A stretch of DNA of 28,242 bases from CAIUKX01 sp964580965 (GCA_964580965.1 CAZOLZ010000032.1:1-28242); one strand, 5' to 3'. Positions 1-8,515 are shown, counted from the stretch's first letter. Made by a program: numbers and translations. Notes: generated by a model not told the origin, from the letters alone.

Positions 1-45
1 TACCCATTGAACCTGTCAGGATAATGCCTGCGTAGGGAAGATGAT
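1..45 (+). promoter_or_regulatory. TPP (THI-box) riboswitch, 3' part only
   Basis: The window opens inside a thiamin pyrophosphate riboswitch. Bases 9-38 carry the conserved 3' half: GAACCTG, then AGGATAATGCCTGCG, then TAGGGA. This is the Pyr/THI-box signature that closes the thiamin-binding arms. The 5' half (P1 5' strand and the CTGAGA segment) lies before base 1, so the promoter and full fold cannot be seen. The element sits about 75 bases upstream of a TonB-dependent receptor, in the same orientation. TPP riboswitches normally turn their gene off when thiamin pyrophosphate is plentiful. The expression platform here is not obvious: no T-tract terminator is visible between the aptamer and the start codon, so translational control is plausible. 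Confidence 0.9.
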
Positions 46-118
46 TGAAAATATTATTAATGCTAATTTTTATTACGTAAAGAATTGGCCCCTTGTTCTT
101 GTCAAATTTTAATACAAA

Positions 119-2623
119 ATGAAAACAAGAATTTCAAAATTATTGTGCTTTTTAGCACTAAGTTCAACAAGTAGTTTTTTTGCTCAAAATTCCATCAAAG
201 GAATAGTCACCAACGAACAAGGTGAAACTTTACCCGGTGTTTCTATTCGTATGAAAAACACATATGAAGGTACCCAAACAAATGATAAAGGAAACTATGA
301 GCTATCGAATATCAAAGCTGATAGTGTGCAGTTACAATATTCTTTTTTAGGATATGAAACAAAAATGGTAACTGTTCTTTTTAAAGAACCAACCATTGAA
401 AAAAACATTCAACTTACAATTTCATCAAAAATGATGGAAGAGGTTCAAGTATCAGCTATTCGTGCTGAAAACAACACACCAACAACCTATACTAACTTAA
501 ATAAAGAAGAAATCAATCAAGGTAACTTTGGTCAAGACTTACCATTTTTATTAAGGTCAACACCATCAACAGTCGTAACTTCAGATGCAGGCGCCGGTGT
601 TGGTTATACAGGTATCAGTATCAGAGGTGTAGACCCTACTCGTACAAACGTTACTGTTAATGGTATCCCTCTAAATGATGCGGAATCTCATGGTGTTTGG
701 TGGGTAAATATGCCAGATTTTGCTTCATCAACTGAAAACATTCAAATTCAACGTGGTGTCGGAAGTTCTACAAATGGTGCTGCCGCATTTGGTGCTAGTA
801 TCAATATTAAAACAGACAATATTCAACAAGATGCTTATGCAACAATTGACAATAGTGTTGGTTCATTCAACACTTTCAAGAACAATGTCAAAGTAGGAAC
901 TGGTATTATCAATGAAAAGTTTTCTTTTGATGCGCGTTTATCACAAATTAAATCTGACGGTTTTATTGATAGAGCCTCTTCTGATTTAAAATCATACTTT
1001 TTATCAGGAGCTTACATTGGAAATAAAACATTAGTTAAAGCTAACATGTTTATTGGAAATGAGCGAACATATCAAGCTTGGTATGGGGTACCTGAAGCTA
1101 AATATGATGGTGACACACAAGGGTTAATTAATCATTACAAAAATAATAAATATGATTCAGTTACAAATCCATATGGGATTTATTACTTTGATGAAGATTC
1201 TATTAATTTATTTTCTGCTAAAAACAGAACATATAACTACTATGACTACAAAAATGAAGTTGATAACTATACACAAAAACACTACCAATTGCATTTAACT
1301 CATTCATTTAACACAAAATTAAATGTAAATGTTTCTGGTCACTACACAAAAGGATATGGCTATTATGAACAATACCGCAACAATGATGACTTTGATACAT
1401 ATGGTTTAACTCCTGTTGTATACTCTAACGATACTGTTACATCTACCGACTTAATCAGAAGAAGATGGTTAGATAATGATTATTACGGAGCAATCTTTGC
1501 TTTAAACTATACCAATCTTAAGAACTTAAAATTGGTATTTGGAGGTGATGTTAATCAGTATGTAGGTAAACATTATGGAGAAATTATTTGGGCTAGAAAT
1601 GCTTCAAGCAGTGAAATTAATCAGAACTACTATGATAATGATGCGACAAAAAATACAGTTTCAACATACTTAAAAGGTAATTACAGTTATCATAAATTTA
1701 ATTTTTACGCAGATTTACAGTTGAGAAATATCTATTACGCTTACTTAGGTAACCAACAAACAAGTTCAGGTTTTACAGCATTAACTCAAAATGTAAACTT
1801 TACATTCTTTAACCCAAAAGCAGGCTTAACATATAACATTAATAACATTTCAAGAATTTATGGATCTTATGCCGTATCAAATCGTGAACCTGTTCGAAAT
1901 GATTTTGTAAATAGTTCAAACAATAGTCAACCAAAACCAGAAAATCTACAAAATATTGAAGTTGGTTACAAATTGAATAAACAAAAATATTTTTTCAATG
2001 CGAACTATTATATGATGTACTATAAAGATCAATTGATTTTAACAGGAGAAATTAATGACGTCGGTGCATATGTTCGTTCTAATGTAGATGAGAGTTACAG
2101 AACAGGGGTGGAATTGGAATTTGGATATCAAGTTTTGAAAACATTAAGTTTTTCAGGAAACTTAATGTTGAGTCAAAATAAAATCAAAGCATTTAACGAA
2201 TATATTGATAGCTATGACTCAAACTGGAATTGGAGTCAAGAAGTTGTTGAACATAAAAATACTGATATTGCATTTTCCCCTAACACAATTGTTTCTTTAG
2301 GATTAATGTATGAACCAGTTAAAAATTTAGAAATTGGTTTAACTTCAAAATACGTTGGTAAACAATTTTTAGATAATACTTCTTCAGATTCACGTTCACT
2401 AGATGCATACTACTTAACAAACATGAATATAAGTTACGCAACTAAATTCTTAGGTTTCAAAGAAGTGAAATTTGGGTTATTAGTTAACAATATTCTTGAC
2501 TTTAAATATGCCAACAATGGCTATACTTGGGGTTATAATTTTGATGGAACTAGAATCGTTGAAAACTATGTGTACCCTCAAGCTGGAAGAAACTTCTTAT
2601 TAAGAGCAACATTTAACTTTTAA
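119..2623 (+). CDS. TonB-dependent outer-membrane receptor, probable thiamin receptor
   Basis: This 834-residue protein is a TonB-dependent receptor that would import a substrate across the outer membrane using TonB/ExbBD energy. Residues 1-22 form a signal peptide ending FFA-Q. Residues about 25-110 are a carboxypeptidase-D-like regulatory domain typical of Bacteroidota receptors, with the motif GETLPGVSI. Next comes the plug domain (about 115-230, with SIRGVDPTRTNVTVNGIPLND and IQIQRGVGSS). The rest is a beta-barrel rich in aromatic residues, ending in Phe (ATFNF) as outer-membrane barrels do. The TPP riboswitch just upstream points to thiamin or a precursor as substrate, matching the riboswitch-controlled receptors called Omr1 or OMthi in Bacteroidota. 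Substrate assignment is inference from regulation. No SusD partner is adjacent. A terminator follows. Confidence 0.9.
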   Translation: MKTRISKLLCFLALSSTSSFFAQNSIKGIVTNEQGETLPGVSIRMKNTYEGTQTNDKGNYELSNIKADSVQLQYSFLGYETKMVTVLFKEPTIEKNIQLTISSKMMEEVQVSAIRAENNTPTTYTNLNKEEINQGNFGQDLPFLLRSTPSTVVTSDAGAGVGYTGISIRGVDPTRTNVTVNGIPLNDAESHGVWWVNMPDFASSTENIQIQRGVGSSTNGAAAFGASINIKTDNIQQDAYATIDNSVGSFNTFKNNVKVGTGIINEKFSFDARLSQIKSDGFIDRASSDLKSYFLSGAYIGNKTLVKANMFIGNERTYQAWYGVPEAKYDGDTQGLINHYKNNKYDSVTNPYGIYYFDEDSINLFSAKNRTYNYYDYKNEVDNYTQKHYQLHLTHSFNTKLNVNVSGHYTKGYGYYEQYRNNDDFDTYGLTPVVYSNDTVTSTDLIRRRWLDNDYYGAIFALNYTNLKNLKLVFGGDVNQYVGKHYGEIIWARNASSSEINQNYYDNDATKNTVSTYLKGNYSYHKFNFYADLQLRNIYYAYLGNQQTSSGFTALTQNVNFTFFNPKAGLTYNINNISRIYGSYAVSNREPVRNDFVNSSNNSQPKPENLQNIEVGYKLNKQKYFFNANYYMMYYKDQLILTGEINDVGAYVRSNVDESYRTGVELEFGYQVLKTLSFSGNLMLSQNKIKAFNEYIDSYDSNWNWSQEVVEHKNTDIAFSPNTIVSLGLMYEPVKNLEIGLTSKYVGKQFLDNTSSDSRSLDAYYLTNMNISYATKFLGFKEVKFGLLVNNILDFKYANNGYTWGYNFDGTRIVENYVYPQAGRNFLLRATFNF

Positions 2624-2649
2624 TACATAGTCTCAAACTTTAAAATAAT

Positions 2650-2690
2650 AATATGGGGGGTTCATTTGTATGAACACCCCATATTTATAT
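2650..2690 (+). terminator. Rho-independent terminator after the receptor gene
   Basis: A 16-bp stem (2650-2665 with 2670-2685, one G-A mismatch) closes a TTGT loop and is followed by a short T-rich run. The arms are AATATGGGGGGTTCAT and ATGAACACCCCATATT. It ends the riboswitch-controlled unit, so the next gene probably has its own promoter or is reached only by read-through. Confidence 0.8.
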
Positions 2691-2702
2691 TATTGATACC
2701 AC

Positions 2703-3665
2703 ATGAATATAAAGCAAATATTTCAAAACTATTTTACAAATGAAGATGGTTCTTATAAAAATGAAATCACTTCAGAAATATTAGATATTATTTATCGTGA
2801 AAAATTATTCAAAAGCTTTTTACCAAAGGAGTTAAGTGGTCTCTCCTTCTCTATTCATGAAACCCTAGATTTAATCAAAACCTGTTCATACGTCAATGGA
2901 AGTTTAGGCTGGCTCATTCAAATTGGAAATGGTGGAAATTATTTCGCTTCTAACTTTCCAAAAGAACAATCTATTCAACTGTTTTCTTCTCAAAAAGCTG
3001 TTATTGCAGGAAGTGGCTCCATAAATGGAACTGTAGAAAGAGTAAATAACGGATGGCGTATAAATGGAAAATGGAAGTATTGTAGTGGATCAGACTATGC
3101 AACATTATTTACCTTTTGTATTGAAATTGATGGAGAAATATGGGCTGTAATCGCAGAAAAAGAACAAGTTATTGTTCACCAAGATTGGAATACATTTGGA
3201 ATGAAAGCTACTTCAACTAATTCAATCGAACTCAAAAACCAATTCATAAAAAAAGAACAATTATTTAAAGTCGACAGACAATTAAGTTGGGAAGACTACC
3301 CTATTTTTAAATTACCTTTTCTGATTTATGCTCAAGTCTTTTTTGTCCATAATTTATACGGAATGTTAGATCGATTAGGAGATGAAAGTCAGTCTGATGA
3401 TTTAAAAAGAGAAACGAAACAATTATTAGCTTCAAGTATAAAGGAACATCAATCAATACTTGAAAGTGTAGAAAAAAATCCAATAATCGATGAAATTACT
3501 CAAAATCACTTTATGGACAGGTATAAAAAGCAAGTAACTAATATTCAGAATCAAGCTTTAAAATTATTTTCAGCTAAAAGTATTGATGCTGTATACGAAA
3601 ACAATATTTCAGGAATCTTTTTTAGAGATATTTTGACTGTTTGTCAACATAAGTTATTTAAATAA
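2703..3665 (+). CDS. Acyl-CoA dehydrogenase-like flavoprotein (short form)
   Basis: This 320-residue protein resembles the acyl-CoA dehydrogenase / flavin-dependent monooxygenase superfamily. The N-terminal helical part (about 20-95) contains LPKELSGLSFSIHETLDLI and NGSLGWLIQIGNGGNY. It is followed by the middle beta domain (about 100-190) with GSINGTVERVNNGWRINGKWKYCSG, a typical substrate and flavin-contact region. The C-terminal helical part is shorter than usual: full-length family members have about 380-400 residues. I cannot locate a clear catalytic glutamate. It may be a flavin-dependent reductase or monooxygenase component rather than a beta-oxidation enzyme, and the substrate is unknown. 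It lies 79 bases after the TPP-controlled receptor, but a strong terminator separates them, so a thiamin role is not supported. Confidence 0.6.
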   Translation: MNIKQIFQNYFTNEDGSYKNEITSEILDIIYREKLFKSFLPKELSGLSFSIHETLDLIKTCSYVNGSLGWLIQIGNGGNYFASNFPKEQSIQLFSSQKAVIAGSGSINGTVERVNNGWRINGKWKYCSGSDYATLFTFCIEIDGEIWAVIAEKEQVIVHQDWNTFGMKATSTNSIELKNQFIKKEQLFKVDRQLSWEDYPIFKLPFLIYAQVFFVHNLYGMLDRLGDESQSDDLKRETKQLLASSIKEHQSILESVEKNPIIDEITQNHFMDRYKKQVTNIQNQALKLFSAKSIDAVYENNISGIFFRDILTVCQHKLFK

Positions 3666-3694
3666 AAAAAGCTGTTCATGTAGAACAGCTTTTT
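3666..3694. terminator. Bidirectional terminator between convergent genes
   Basis: The arms AAAAAGCTGTTC (3666-3677) and GAACAGCTTTTT (3683-3694) pair perfectly around an ATGTA loop. A-tracts and T-tracts flank both sides, so it can stop the flavoprotein gene on plus and the MORN-repeat gene on minus. Confidence 0.88.
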
Positions 3695-3702
3695 AAATTT
3701 TA

Positions 3703-4584
3703 TTATAATTGACCATCGGAATGGTAAACTCCTTCTTTAAAGACTTTAACTTTCAATAAGATTCCATCTTCATCGTATTCATAAACTTTTCCTTCCCAAA
3801 GAGCCCCTTTCTTAAAAATACCATCTAACCAAATCTCATCATTGTCATTGTAAACCTTATTATATCCATCAGGAAGAAAAGTTACCCCTTTAGTTTTAGG
3901 AGAAGCAATTTTAGGAGCCTTTTCTTTAGATTTATTTGGATCATCAACTACAACACTTGGATTTACCATTTCTTTATGTTCACTTAGAGCAACGCTTCCA
4001 TCTTCAGCGTACTCAATTTCTTCTTTTATATCACCATTTTCATAGTATCTAACGGCTTTACCTGTAGGAACACCATTAATAGAAGTATATTCAAATTCTA
4101 ATTGACCATTATCGTAATAATATTTTATATCACCTTCCTCTTTACCTTCTTCATTATAAAAAGCTAAATATTCCACTTGACCATTAATATTGTATCTTAC
4201 AAGAGAATCTGCGTATTTATTTTTTAGAAAAGATCCTTTTTCCTTAATATTACCATTAGGGTGATATTTAATATATGCCCCTTGTGGTCTGTTATTTACA
4301 TAAGTACCTTTCAATTTAGGAGTTATTCCATCATGATGATATTTAATCCAAGTACCTTCTTTACGATCATCTTTGTATTCACCTTCTTCAATTTTACCAT
4401 CCATAGGGTAACCCAAATTAGGACGATCTTTACCAAAGTAAATCCACCTTCCTTGCTTTCTCCCTTCATTATCAGTCTTATTGATTTTGTTTCTATTACC
4501 TTGAAGATTATAGCTATGGGAATAAGAAGAAAAACTCAACAATGTTGAAAATATTAAAAAAGATATCAATAATCTATAAATCAT
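3703..4584 (-). CDS. Secreted MORN-variant / YwqK-family repeat protein
   Basis: This 293-residue protein starts with a signal peptide (hydrophobic residues about 4-24). It is then built of repeats of about 22-25 residues with the pattern Y-x-x-G-x-x-x-x-E/K-G-x-Y/W. Examples are DGKIEEGEYKDDRKEGTWIKYH, YHPNGNIKEKGSFLKNK and YYDNGQLEFEYTSINGVPTG. These are MORN-variant repeats (the YwqK family). Such proteins are often annotated as 'toxin-antitoxin system YwqK family antitoxin', but no toxin gene is adjacent here and the protein is predicted to be exported. A structural or surface-associated role is therefore more likely. The tail after about residue 205 is charged and low in complexity, then returns to a repeat (GYNKVYNDNDEIWLDGIFKK). 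Precise function is unknown. Confidence 0.75.
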   Translation of the reverse strand: MIYRLLISFLIFSTLLSFSSYSHSYNLQGNRNKINKTDNEGRKQGRWIYFGKDRPNLGYPMDGKIEEGEYKDDRKEGTWIKYHHDGITPKLKGTYVNNRPQGAYIKYHPNGNIKEKGSFLKNKYADSLVRYNINGQVEYLAFYNEEGKEEGDIKYYYDNGQLEFEYTSINGVPTGKAVRYYENGDIKEEIEYAEDGSVALSEHKEMVNPSVVVDDPNKSKEKAPKIASPKTKGVTFLPDGYNKVYNDNDEIWLDGIFKKGALWEGKVYEYDEDGILLKVKVFKEGVYHSDGQL

Positions 4585-4702
4585 CTACTTAAGTATTTCA
4601 CTTTTGTTTTTATTTACACAATGTACAAACAAATTCTCAGGAATCAACCAATAATATAATAAAATTCGATTAAATAATGAATAATTCCTATTAATTAATT
4701 AT

Positions 4703-5662
4703 CTAATTCTTCGAATTTAAAAGAGTAACATCTACATTTTCAAGCATAGTGTCAACGATTTTACTAACATCGAACTCATGTTTCCACCCCCAATCTTTAC
4801 GAGCTTCAGTATCATCTACGGATTTTGGCCAAGTATCAGCTATTTCTTGCCTAAAATCAGGATTGTATTCAATTTCAAAATCTGATTTTCTTAGTTTTAT
4901 TGCATCAGACAAAGATTTTGGAGTAAACGAACAACCTGAAACATTATACGATGAACGAATTGAGATATTCTCTTTAGGTGCTTCCATCAATTCAATGGTA
5001 GCCCTAATTGCATCTTGCATATACATCATTGGCAATTCAGTTTCTGCGGATAAAAAACTTTCATAAGTTTCACTTAATTTAGCTTTGTAAAAAATATCAA
5101 CCGCATAATCTGTTGTTCCACCTCCCGGTAAACTTGTATATGATATCAAACCTGGATAACGAATACTTCTTACATCGACTCCATATCTATTATAGTAATA
5201 CTCACACCAACGTTCACCTGCTTGTTTAGAAATACCATAAACTGTCGTTGGTTCCATCACAGTACACTGTGGAGTCATATTTTTTGGAGTAGTTGGTCCA
5301 AAAACAGCAATTGAACTTGGCCAAAATATTTTTGAAACGTATCCTTCTTTAGCTAAATCTAATACCGTGAATAGTCCTTCCATGTTCAACCTCCATGCAA
5401 AATCTGGATTTTTTTCTGCAGTTGCAGATAATAAGGCTGCCAATAAGTAAACCTCATCTATTTTATTAGAGATTATGAAATCTCTCACATTCTCTCTGTT
5501 TAAAATATCCATTTTTATGTATGGGCCATTTGCTATAATCGCTGGACATTTGTCTCTCAAATCGGAAGCAATTACATTATCATTTCCAAATTTGGTTCTT
5601 AAATTAAGTACTAATTCTGAACCAATTTGACCACATGCCCCTACTACAAGTATTTTTTTCAT
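4703..5662 (-). CDS. tdh: L-threonine 3-dehydrogenase, SDR (epimerase-like) type
   Basis: The enzyme oxidises L-threonine to 2-amino-3-ketobutyrate with NAD+, the first step of threonine breakdown to glycine. This is the short-chain/epimerase-type enzyme found in Bacteroidota and animals, not the zinc-dependent E. coli type. An N-terminal Rossmann motif GACGQIG sits at residues 8-14. The family signature PSSIAVFGPTTP spans 115-126, and the catalytic YxxxK pair is Tyr-142/Lys-146. I chose the ATG at 5662, giving 319 residues, the usual family length. An in-frame ATG 90 bases upstream would add 30 residues before the Rossmann strand and is unlikely. The sequence AGGAAAAG lies just upstream of the chosen ATG. 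It is transcribed divergently from hmgA, another amino-acid catabolism gene. Confidence 0.88.
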   Translation of the reverse strand: MKKILVVGACGQIGSELVLNLRTKFGNDNVIASDLRDKCPAIIANGPYIKMDILNRENVRDFIISNKIDEVYLLAALLSATAEKNPDFAWRLNMEGLFTVLDLAKEGYVSKIFWPSSIAVFGPTTPKNMTPQCTVMEPTTVYGISKQAGERWCEYYYNRYGVDVRSIRYPGLISYTSLPGGGTTDYAVDIFYKAKLSETYESFLSAETELPMMYMQDAIRATIELMEAPKENISIRSSYNVSGCSFTPKSLSDAIKLRKSDFEIEYNPDFRQEIADTWPKSVDDTEARKDWGWKHEFDVSKIVDTMLENVDVTLLNSKN

Positions 5663-5971
5663 CTTTTCCTTATTCCTTTTAGAAATAATGTATTTATATA
5701 TCTTCTCAAAATCAATGTGCAAATTTAATTCTTTAACTGAATATAGGTACAATTTACAGAAATAAGTTTGTTATTATTTTAACACTTAAGGTTTTTTTTA
5801 TAACACCTTTTTAATTATATTTGTCTAACATGAAAAAAATGGTATATGTGGTATGAATTATTACTTAAAACTCAATTTTTAATCAAACGAAATCCTGAGT
5901 GATTTAGACGACTTTTTAACACGTAACTTAAAACAATTTCATATTTTTAACCAAAATTCAAACATTTTAAA
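5663..5971. other. Divergent intergenic region between tdh and hmgA
   Basis: This 309-base AT-rich gap holds the start regions of two divergent genes. On plus I see a good Bacteroidota promoter for hmgA (listed separately) followed by a leader of about 115 bases with no clear fold. On minus, a TTTG 19 bases before TATATAAA is only a weak promoter candidate for tdh. I see no gene or structured RNA in it. Confidence 0.6.
5820..5850 (+). promoter_or_regulatory. Probable hmgA promoter
   Basis: TTTG (5820-5823), a 19-base spacer, then TATATGTG (5843-5850). This fits the Bacteroidota primary sigma consensus TTTG-N19-TAnnTTTG at all but one defined position. Transcription would begin near 5857, leaving a leader of about 115 bases before the ATG. 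Confidence 0.55.
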
Positions 5972-7129
5972 ATGCCTTTTTATCATAAACTAGGGAAAAT
6001 CCCTCATAAAAGACATACAGTTTTCGAAAAGGACAATGGAGGAATCCATTATGAACAACTTTTCGGTACTGAAGGGTTTCATGGATTCGCTTCATTATTG
6101 TATCATGTCCATAGACCAACTCAAATAAAATCTGTTTCTGAACCAATAGACTTAACTCCAAAAGCTGCAGTTGATAAGAATATTTCATCACGAATGTTAA
6201 GAGGTTTTGATGTAAAACCTGCAGATGACTTTTTAGACAGCCGTAAAATCGTTTTATTTAACAATGACTTAAATATTGCTGTTGCTGCTCCTAAAAAATC
6301 TTTGCGTGAATATTTTTACAAAAACGCAGATGCTGATGAAGTAATTTTTATTCATCAAGGCAAAGGAAAGTTAAGAACATTAGTAGGCAACATTGATTTC
6401 GAATATGGTGATTACTTAGTTATACCTAGAGGCATGATCTACCAAATCGATTTTGAATCAGATCAAAATAGACTGTTTATTGTTGAATCATTTAGTCCTG
6501 TTTTAACTCCTCGTAACTACAGAAATGGCTTTGGACAATTATTAGAACACTCACCATTTTGTGAGCGTGACTTTAAAACTCCATACGAATTAGAAACACA
6601 TGATGAAAAAGGCGATTTCTTAATTAAGATAAAAAAAGAAAACGTTTTACACGAAGTCGTGTATGCCTCTCACCCTTTCGATGTTGTTGGTTGGGATGGT
6701 TATAACTTCCCTTATGCATTCAGCATTCATGACTTTGAACCTATTACTGGTCGTATTCACATGCCTCCTCCAATTCACCAGAATTTTGAAGGGCATAACT
6801 TTGTGATTTGTTCATTTGTACCTCGTTTGTACGATTACCATCCAAAATCAATTCCTGCACCTTATAATCATAGTAATATTGACTCTGATGAAGTCTTATA
6901 TTATGTTGATGGAGATTTCATGAGTAGAAACCATGTTGAAAAAGGTTATATCTCTTTACATCCAGGGGGAATACCACATGGCCCTCACCCAGGAGCTATG
7001 GAAAGAAGCATTGGACAAAAAGAGACATTAGAATTAGCTGTTATGGTTGATACATTTAGACCATTAAAGTTAACTCAAGATGCTATCGAAATGCAGGATC
7101 CAAGTTATATGACAAGTTGGTTAGAATAA
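5972..7129 (+). CDS. hmgA: Homogentisate 1,2-dioxygenase
   Basis: This iron-dependent ring-cleaving enzyme opens homogentisate to 4-maleylacetoacetate in phenylalanine/tyrosine breakdown. The 385-residue protein has the double-cupin layout of the family. It opens MPFYHKLGKIPHKRHT, has an N-terminal cupin around 125-165 (IFIHQGKGKLRTLVGNIDFEYGD), and ends with a catalytic C-terminal cupin. Candidate metal ligands are His-300 (PYNHSN), the Asp-306/Glu-307 pair, and His-336 in GGIPHGPHP. The His-His spacing of 36 equals that of the human enzyme. Bacterial homologues of the Pseudomonas type are about 430 residues, so this belongs to the shorter Bacteroidota branch. hpd, the enzyme making its substrate, follows 116 bases downstream on the same strand. 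Confidence 0.92.
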   Translation: MPFYHKLGKIPHKRHTVFEKDNGGIHYEQLFGTEGFHGFASLLYHVHRPTQIKSVSEPIDLTPKAAVDKNISSRMLRGFDVKPADDFLDSRKIVLFNNDLNIAVAAPKKSLREYFYKNADADEVIFIHQGKGKLRTLVGNIDFEYGDYLVIPRGMIYQIDFESDQNRLFIVESFSPVLTPRNYRNGFGQLLEHSPFCERDFKTPYELETHDEKGDFLIKIKKENVLHEVVYASHPFDVVGWDGYNFPYAFSIHDFEPITGRIHMPPPIHQNFEGHNFVICSFVPRLYDYHPKSIPAPYNHSNIDSDEVLYYVDGDFMSRNHVEKGYISLHPGGIPHGPHPGAMERSIGQKETLELAVMVDTFRPLKLTQDAIEMQDPSYMTSWLE

Positions 7130-7135
7130 CCTATT

Positions 7136-7155
7136 ATTATATCTCAAGATATAAT
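7136..7155. promoter_or_regulatory. Perfect 20-bp inverted repeat upstream of hpd, candidate operator
   Basis: The arms ATTATATCT and AGATATAAT are exact reverse complements separated by CA. A 2-base loop makes a poor hairpin, so a binding site for a dimeric regulator is more likely than an RNA element. It covers the region where the -33 box would be expected relative to the TAAATTTG at 7172-7179. The regulator is unknown, and none is encoded nearby. Confidence 0.5.
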
Positions 7156-7171
7156 TGGCTAGAGCTGAGAA

Positions 7172-7179
7172 TAAATTTG
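7172..7179 (+). promoter_or_regulatory. Probable hpd promoter -7 element
   Basis: TAAATTTG matches the Bacteroidota -7 consensus TAnnTTTG exactly. A TTG occurs at 7155-7157, but the 14-base spacer is short, and no ideal -33 box is present at 19-20 bases. A weak -33 box beside a palindrome suggests a regulated promoter. hpd could also be read through from hmgA. Confidence 0.45.
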
Positions 7180-7245
7180 AATTCTCAAAAATATATTGTA
7201 ACTTATTTTTAAACATTTAAATAAAAATTAAACATTTTAATTAAT

Positions 7246-8406
7246 ATGGCTAAAGAGATTAAAAACGTAGAATACGGATTAGAAAAAATATTTGAAGGAG
7301 CAGAAGATTTCCTACCCTTACTAGGTACTGATTATGTAGAGTTTTATGTAGGTAATGCTAAACAATCCGCTCACTTTTACAAAACAGCATTTGGGTTTCA
7401 AGACTTTGCATACGCTGGTCTAGAAACTGGAATGACTGATCGTGTGTCTTATGTTTTGAAACAAGATAAAATTAAATTAGTTTTAACAACTGCTTTAACA
7501 AGCGACTCTCCAATTGGTGAACATGTAAAAAAGCATGGTGATGGTGTAAAAATCGTTGCTCTTTGGGTTGAAGATGCAAAGAGTGCTTGGGAAGAAACAA
7601 CTAAAAGAGGTGCAAAATCTTTCATGGAACCAACAGTTGAAAAAGATGAGCACGGTGAAGTTGTTAGAGCTGGTATTTACACATATGGTGAAACAGTACA
7701 TATGTTTGTTGAACGTAAAAACTATAAAGGAGAATTTTTACCAGGCTTTATCAAATTAGAAACTGGATACAACCCAACTCCTACTGGACTAAAATACATT
7801 GACCACATGGTTGGAAATGTTGGTTGGGGTGAAATGAACACTTGGGTTAAATGGTATGAAGATGTTATGGGATTTGTAAACTTCTTATCATTTGATGACA
7901 AGCAAATTCATACTGAATACTCTGCCTTAATGTCTAAAGTAATGAGTAATGGTAATGGTAGGATAAAATTCCCAATCAATGAACCTGCCGAAGGTAAAAA
8001 ACGTTCTCAAATTGAAGAGTATTTAGATTTTTATGAGGGTCCAGGTGTTCAACATATCGCTGTAGCTACTGATGACATCATAAAAACAGTTGCTGAATTA
8101 AGAGCCAGAGGTGTTGAATTTTTACCTCCACCACCACAAACATATTACGATGAAATCCCTGCTCGCTTGGGTTCTCACATGGATATAATGAAAGAAGACA
8201 TCAAAGAACTTCAAAAATTATCAATCCTTGTTGATGCTGATGAAGAAGGTTATTTATTACAAATCTTTACAAAACCAGTAGAAGACAGACCTACTTTATT
8301 CTTCGAAATTATTCAGAGAATGGGAGCTAAAGGTTTTGGAGCTGGTAACTTCAAAGCATTGTTTGAATCAATTGAAAGAGAACAAGCAAAAAGAGGAACA
8401 CTTTAA
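7246..8406 (+). CDS. hpd: 4-hydroxyphenylpyruvate dioxygenase
   Basis: This Fe(II) enzyme converts 4-hydroxyphenylpyruvate to homogentisate, the substrate of the hmgA product encoded just upstream. The 386-residue length is normal for the family. It has two vicinal-oxygen-chelate halves: an N-terminal one (about 22-165, starting GTDYVEFYVGNAKQSAHFY) and a catalytic C-terminal one (about 180-360). The iron ligands are visible as His-187 (IDHMVGNV), His-270 (GVQHIAVAT) and Glu-354 (LFFEIIQR). The C-terminal GFGAGNFKALFESIEREQ is the conserved tail that closes the active site. Together the two genes carry tyrosine degradation to maleylacetoacetate; the isomerase and hydrolase are not in the window. 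Confidence 0.96.
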   Translation: MAKEIKNVEYGLEKIFEGAEDFLPLLGTDYVEFYVGNAKQSAHFYKTAFGFQDFAYAGLETGMTDRVSYVLKQDKIKLVLTTALTSDSPIGEHVKKHGDGVKIVALWVEDAKSAWEETTKRGAKSFMEPTVEKDEHGEVVRAGIYTYGETVHMFVERKNYKGEFLPGFIKLETGYNPTPTGLKYIDHMVGNVGWGEMNTWVKWYEDVMGFVNFLSFDDKQIHTEYSALMSKVMSNGNGRIKFPINEPAEGKKRSQIEEYLDFYEGPGVQHIAVATDDIIKTVAELRARGVEFLPPPPQTYYDEIPARLGSHMDIMKEDIKELQKLSILVDADEEGYLLQIFTKPVEDRPTLFFEIIQRMGAKGFGAGNFKALFESIEREQAKRGTL

Positions 8407-8451
8407 TATACTTTAGTTTTTAGAAGCTAGTGTATTTTAATATAAATTATT

Positions 8452-8486
8452 AAAAATGGTGCTATTGAATCGATAGCACCATTTTT
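8452..8486. terminator. Bidirectional terminator between hpd and metH
   Basis: AAAAATGGTGCTAT (8452-8465) pairs with ATAGCACCATTTTT (8473-8486), a perfect 14-bp stem with a 7-base loop. T-tracts flank it on both strands. It ends hpd on plus and can act as a backstop for metH on minus. Confidence 0.88.
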
Positions 8487-8515
8487 TAATTTATTTCAAT
8501 TTGATATACAACTAT

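Noticed and set aside
3703..4584. YwqK-like protein as the antitoxin of a toxin-antitoxin pair
   Set aside because: No small partner gene is adjacent and the protein has a signal peptide, so an antitoxin role is not supported.
5663..5752. Longer tdh reading frame starting at 5752
   Set aside because: It would place 30 residues before the Rossmann fold, which starts a few residues from the N-terminus in this family.
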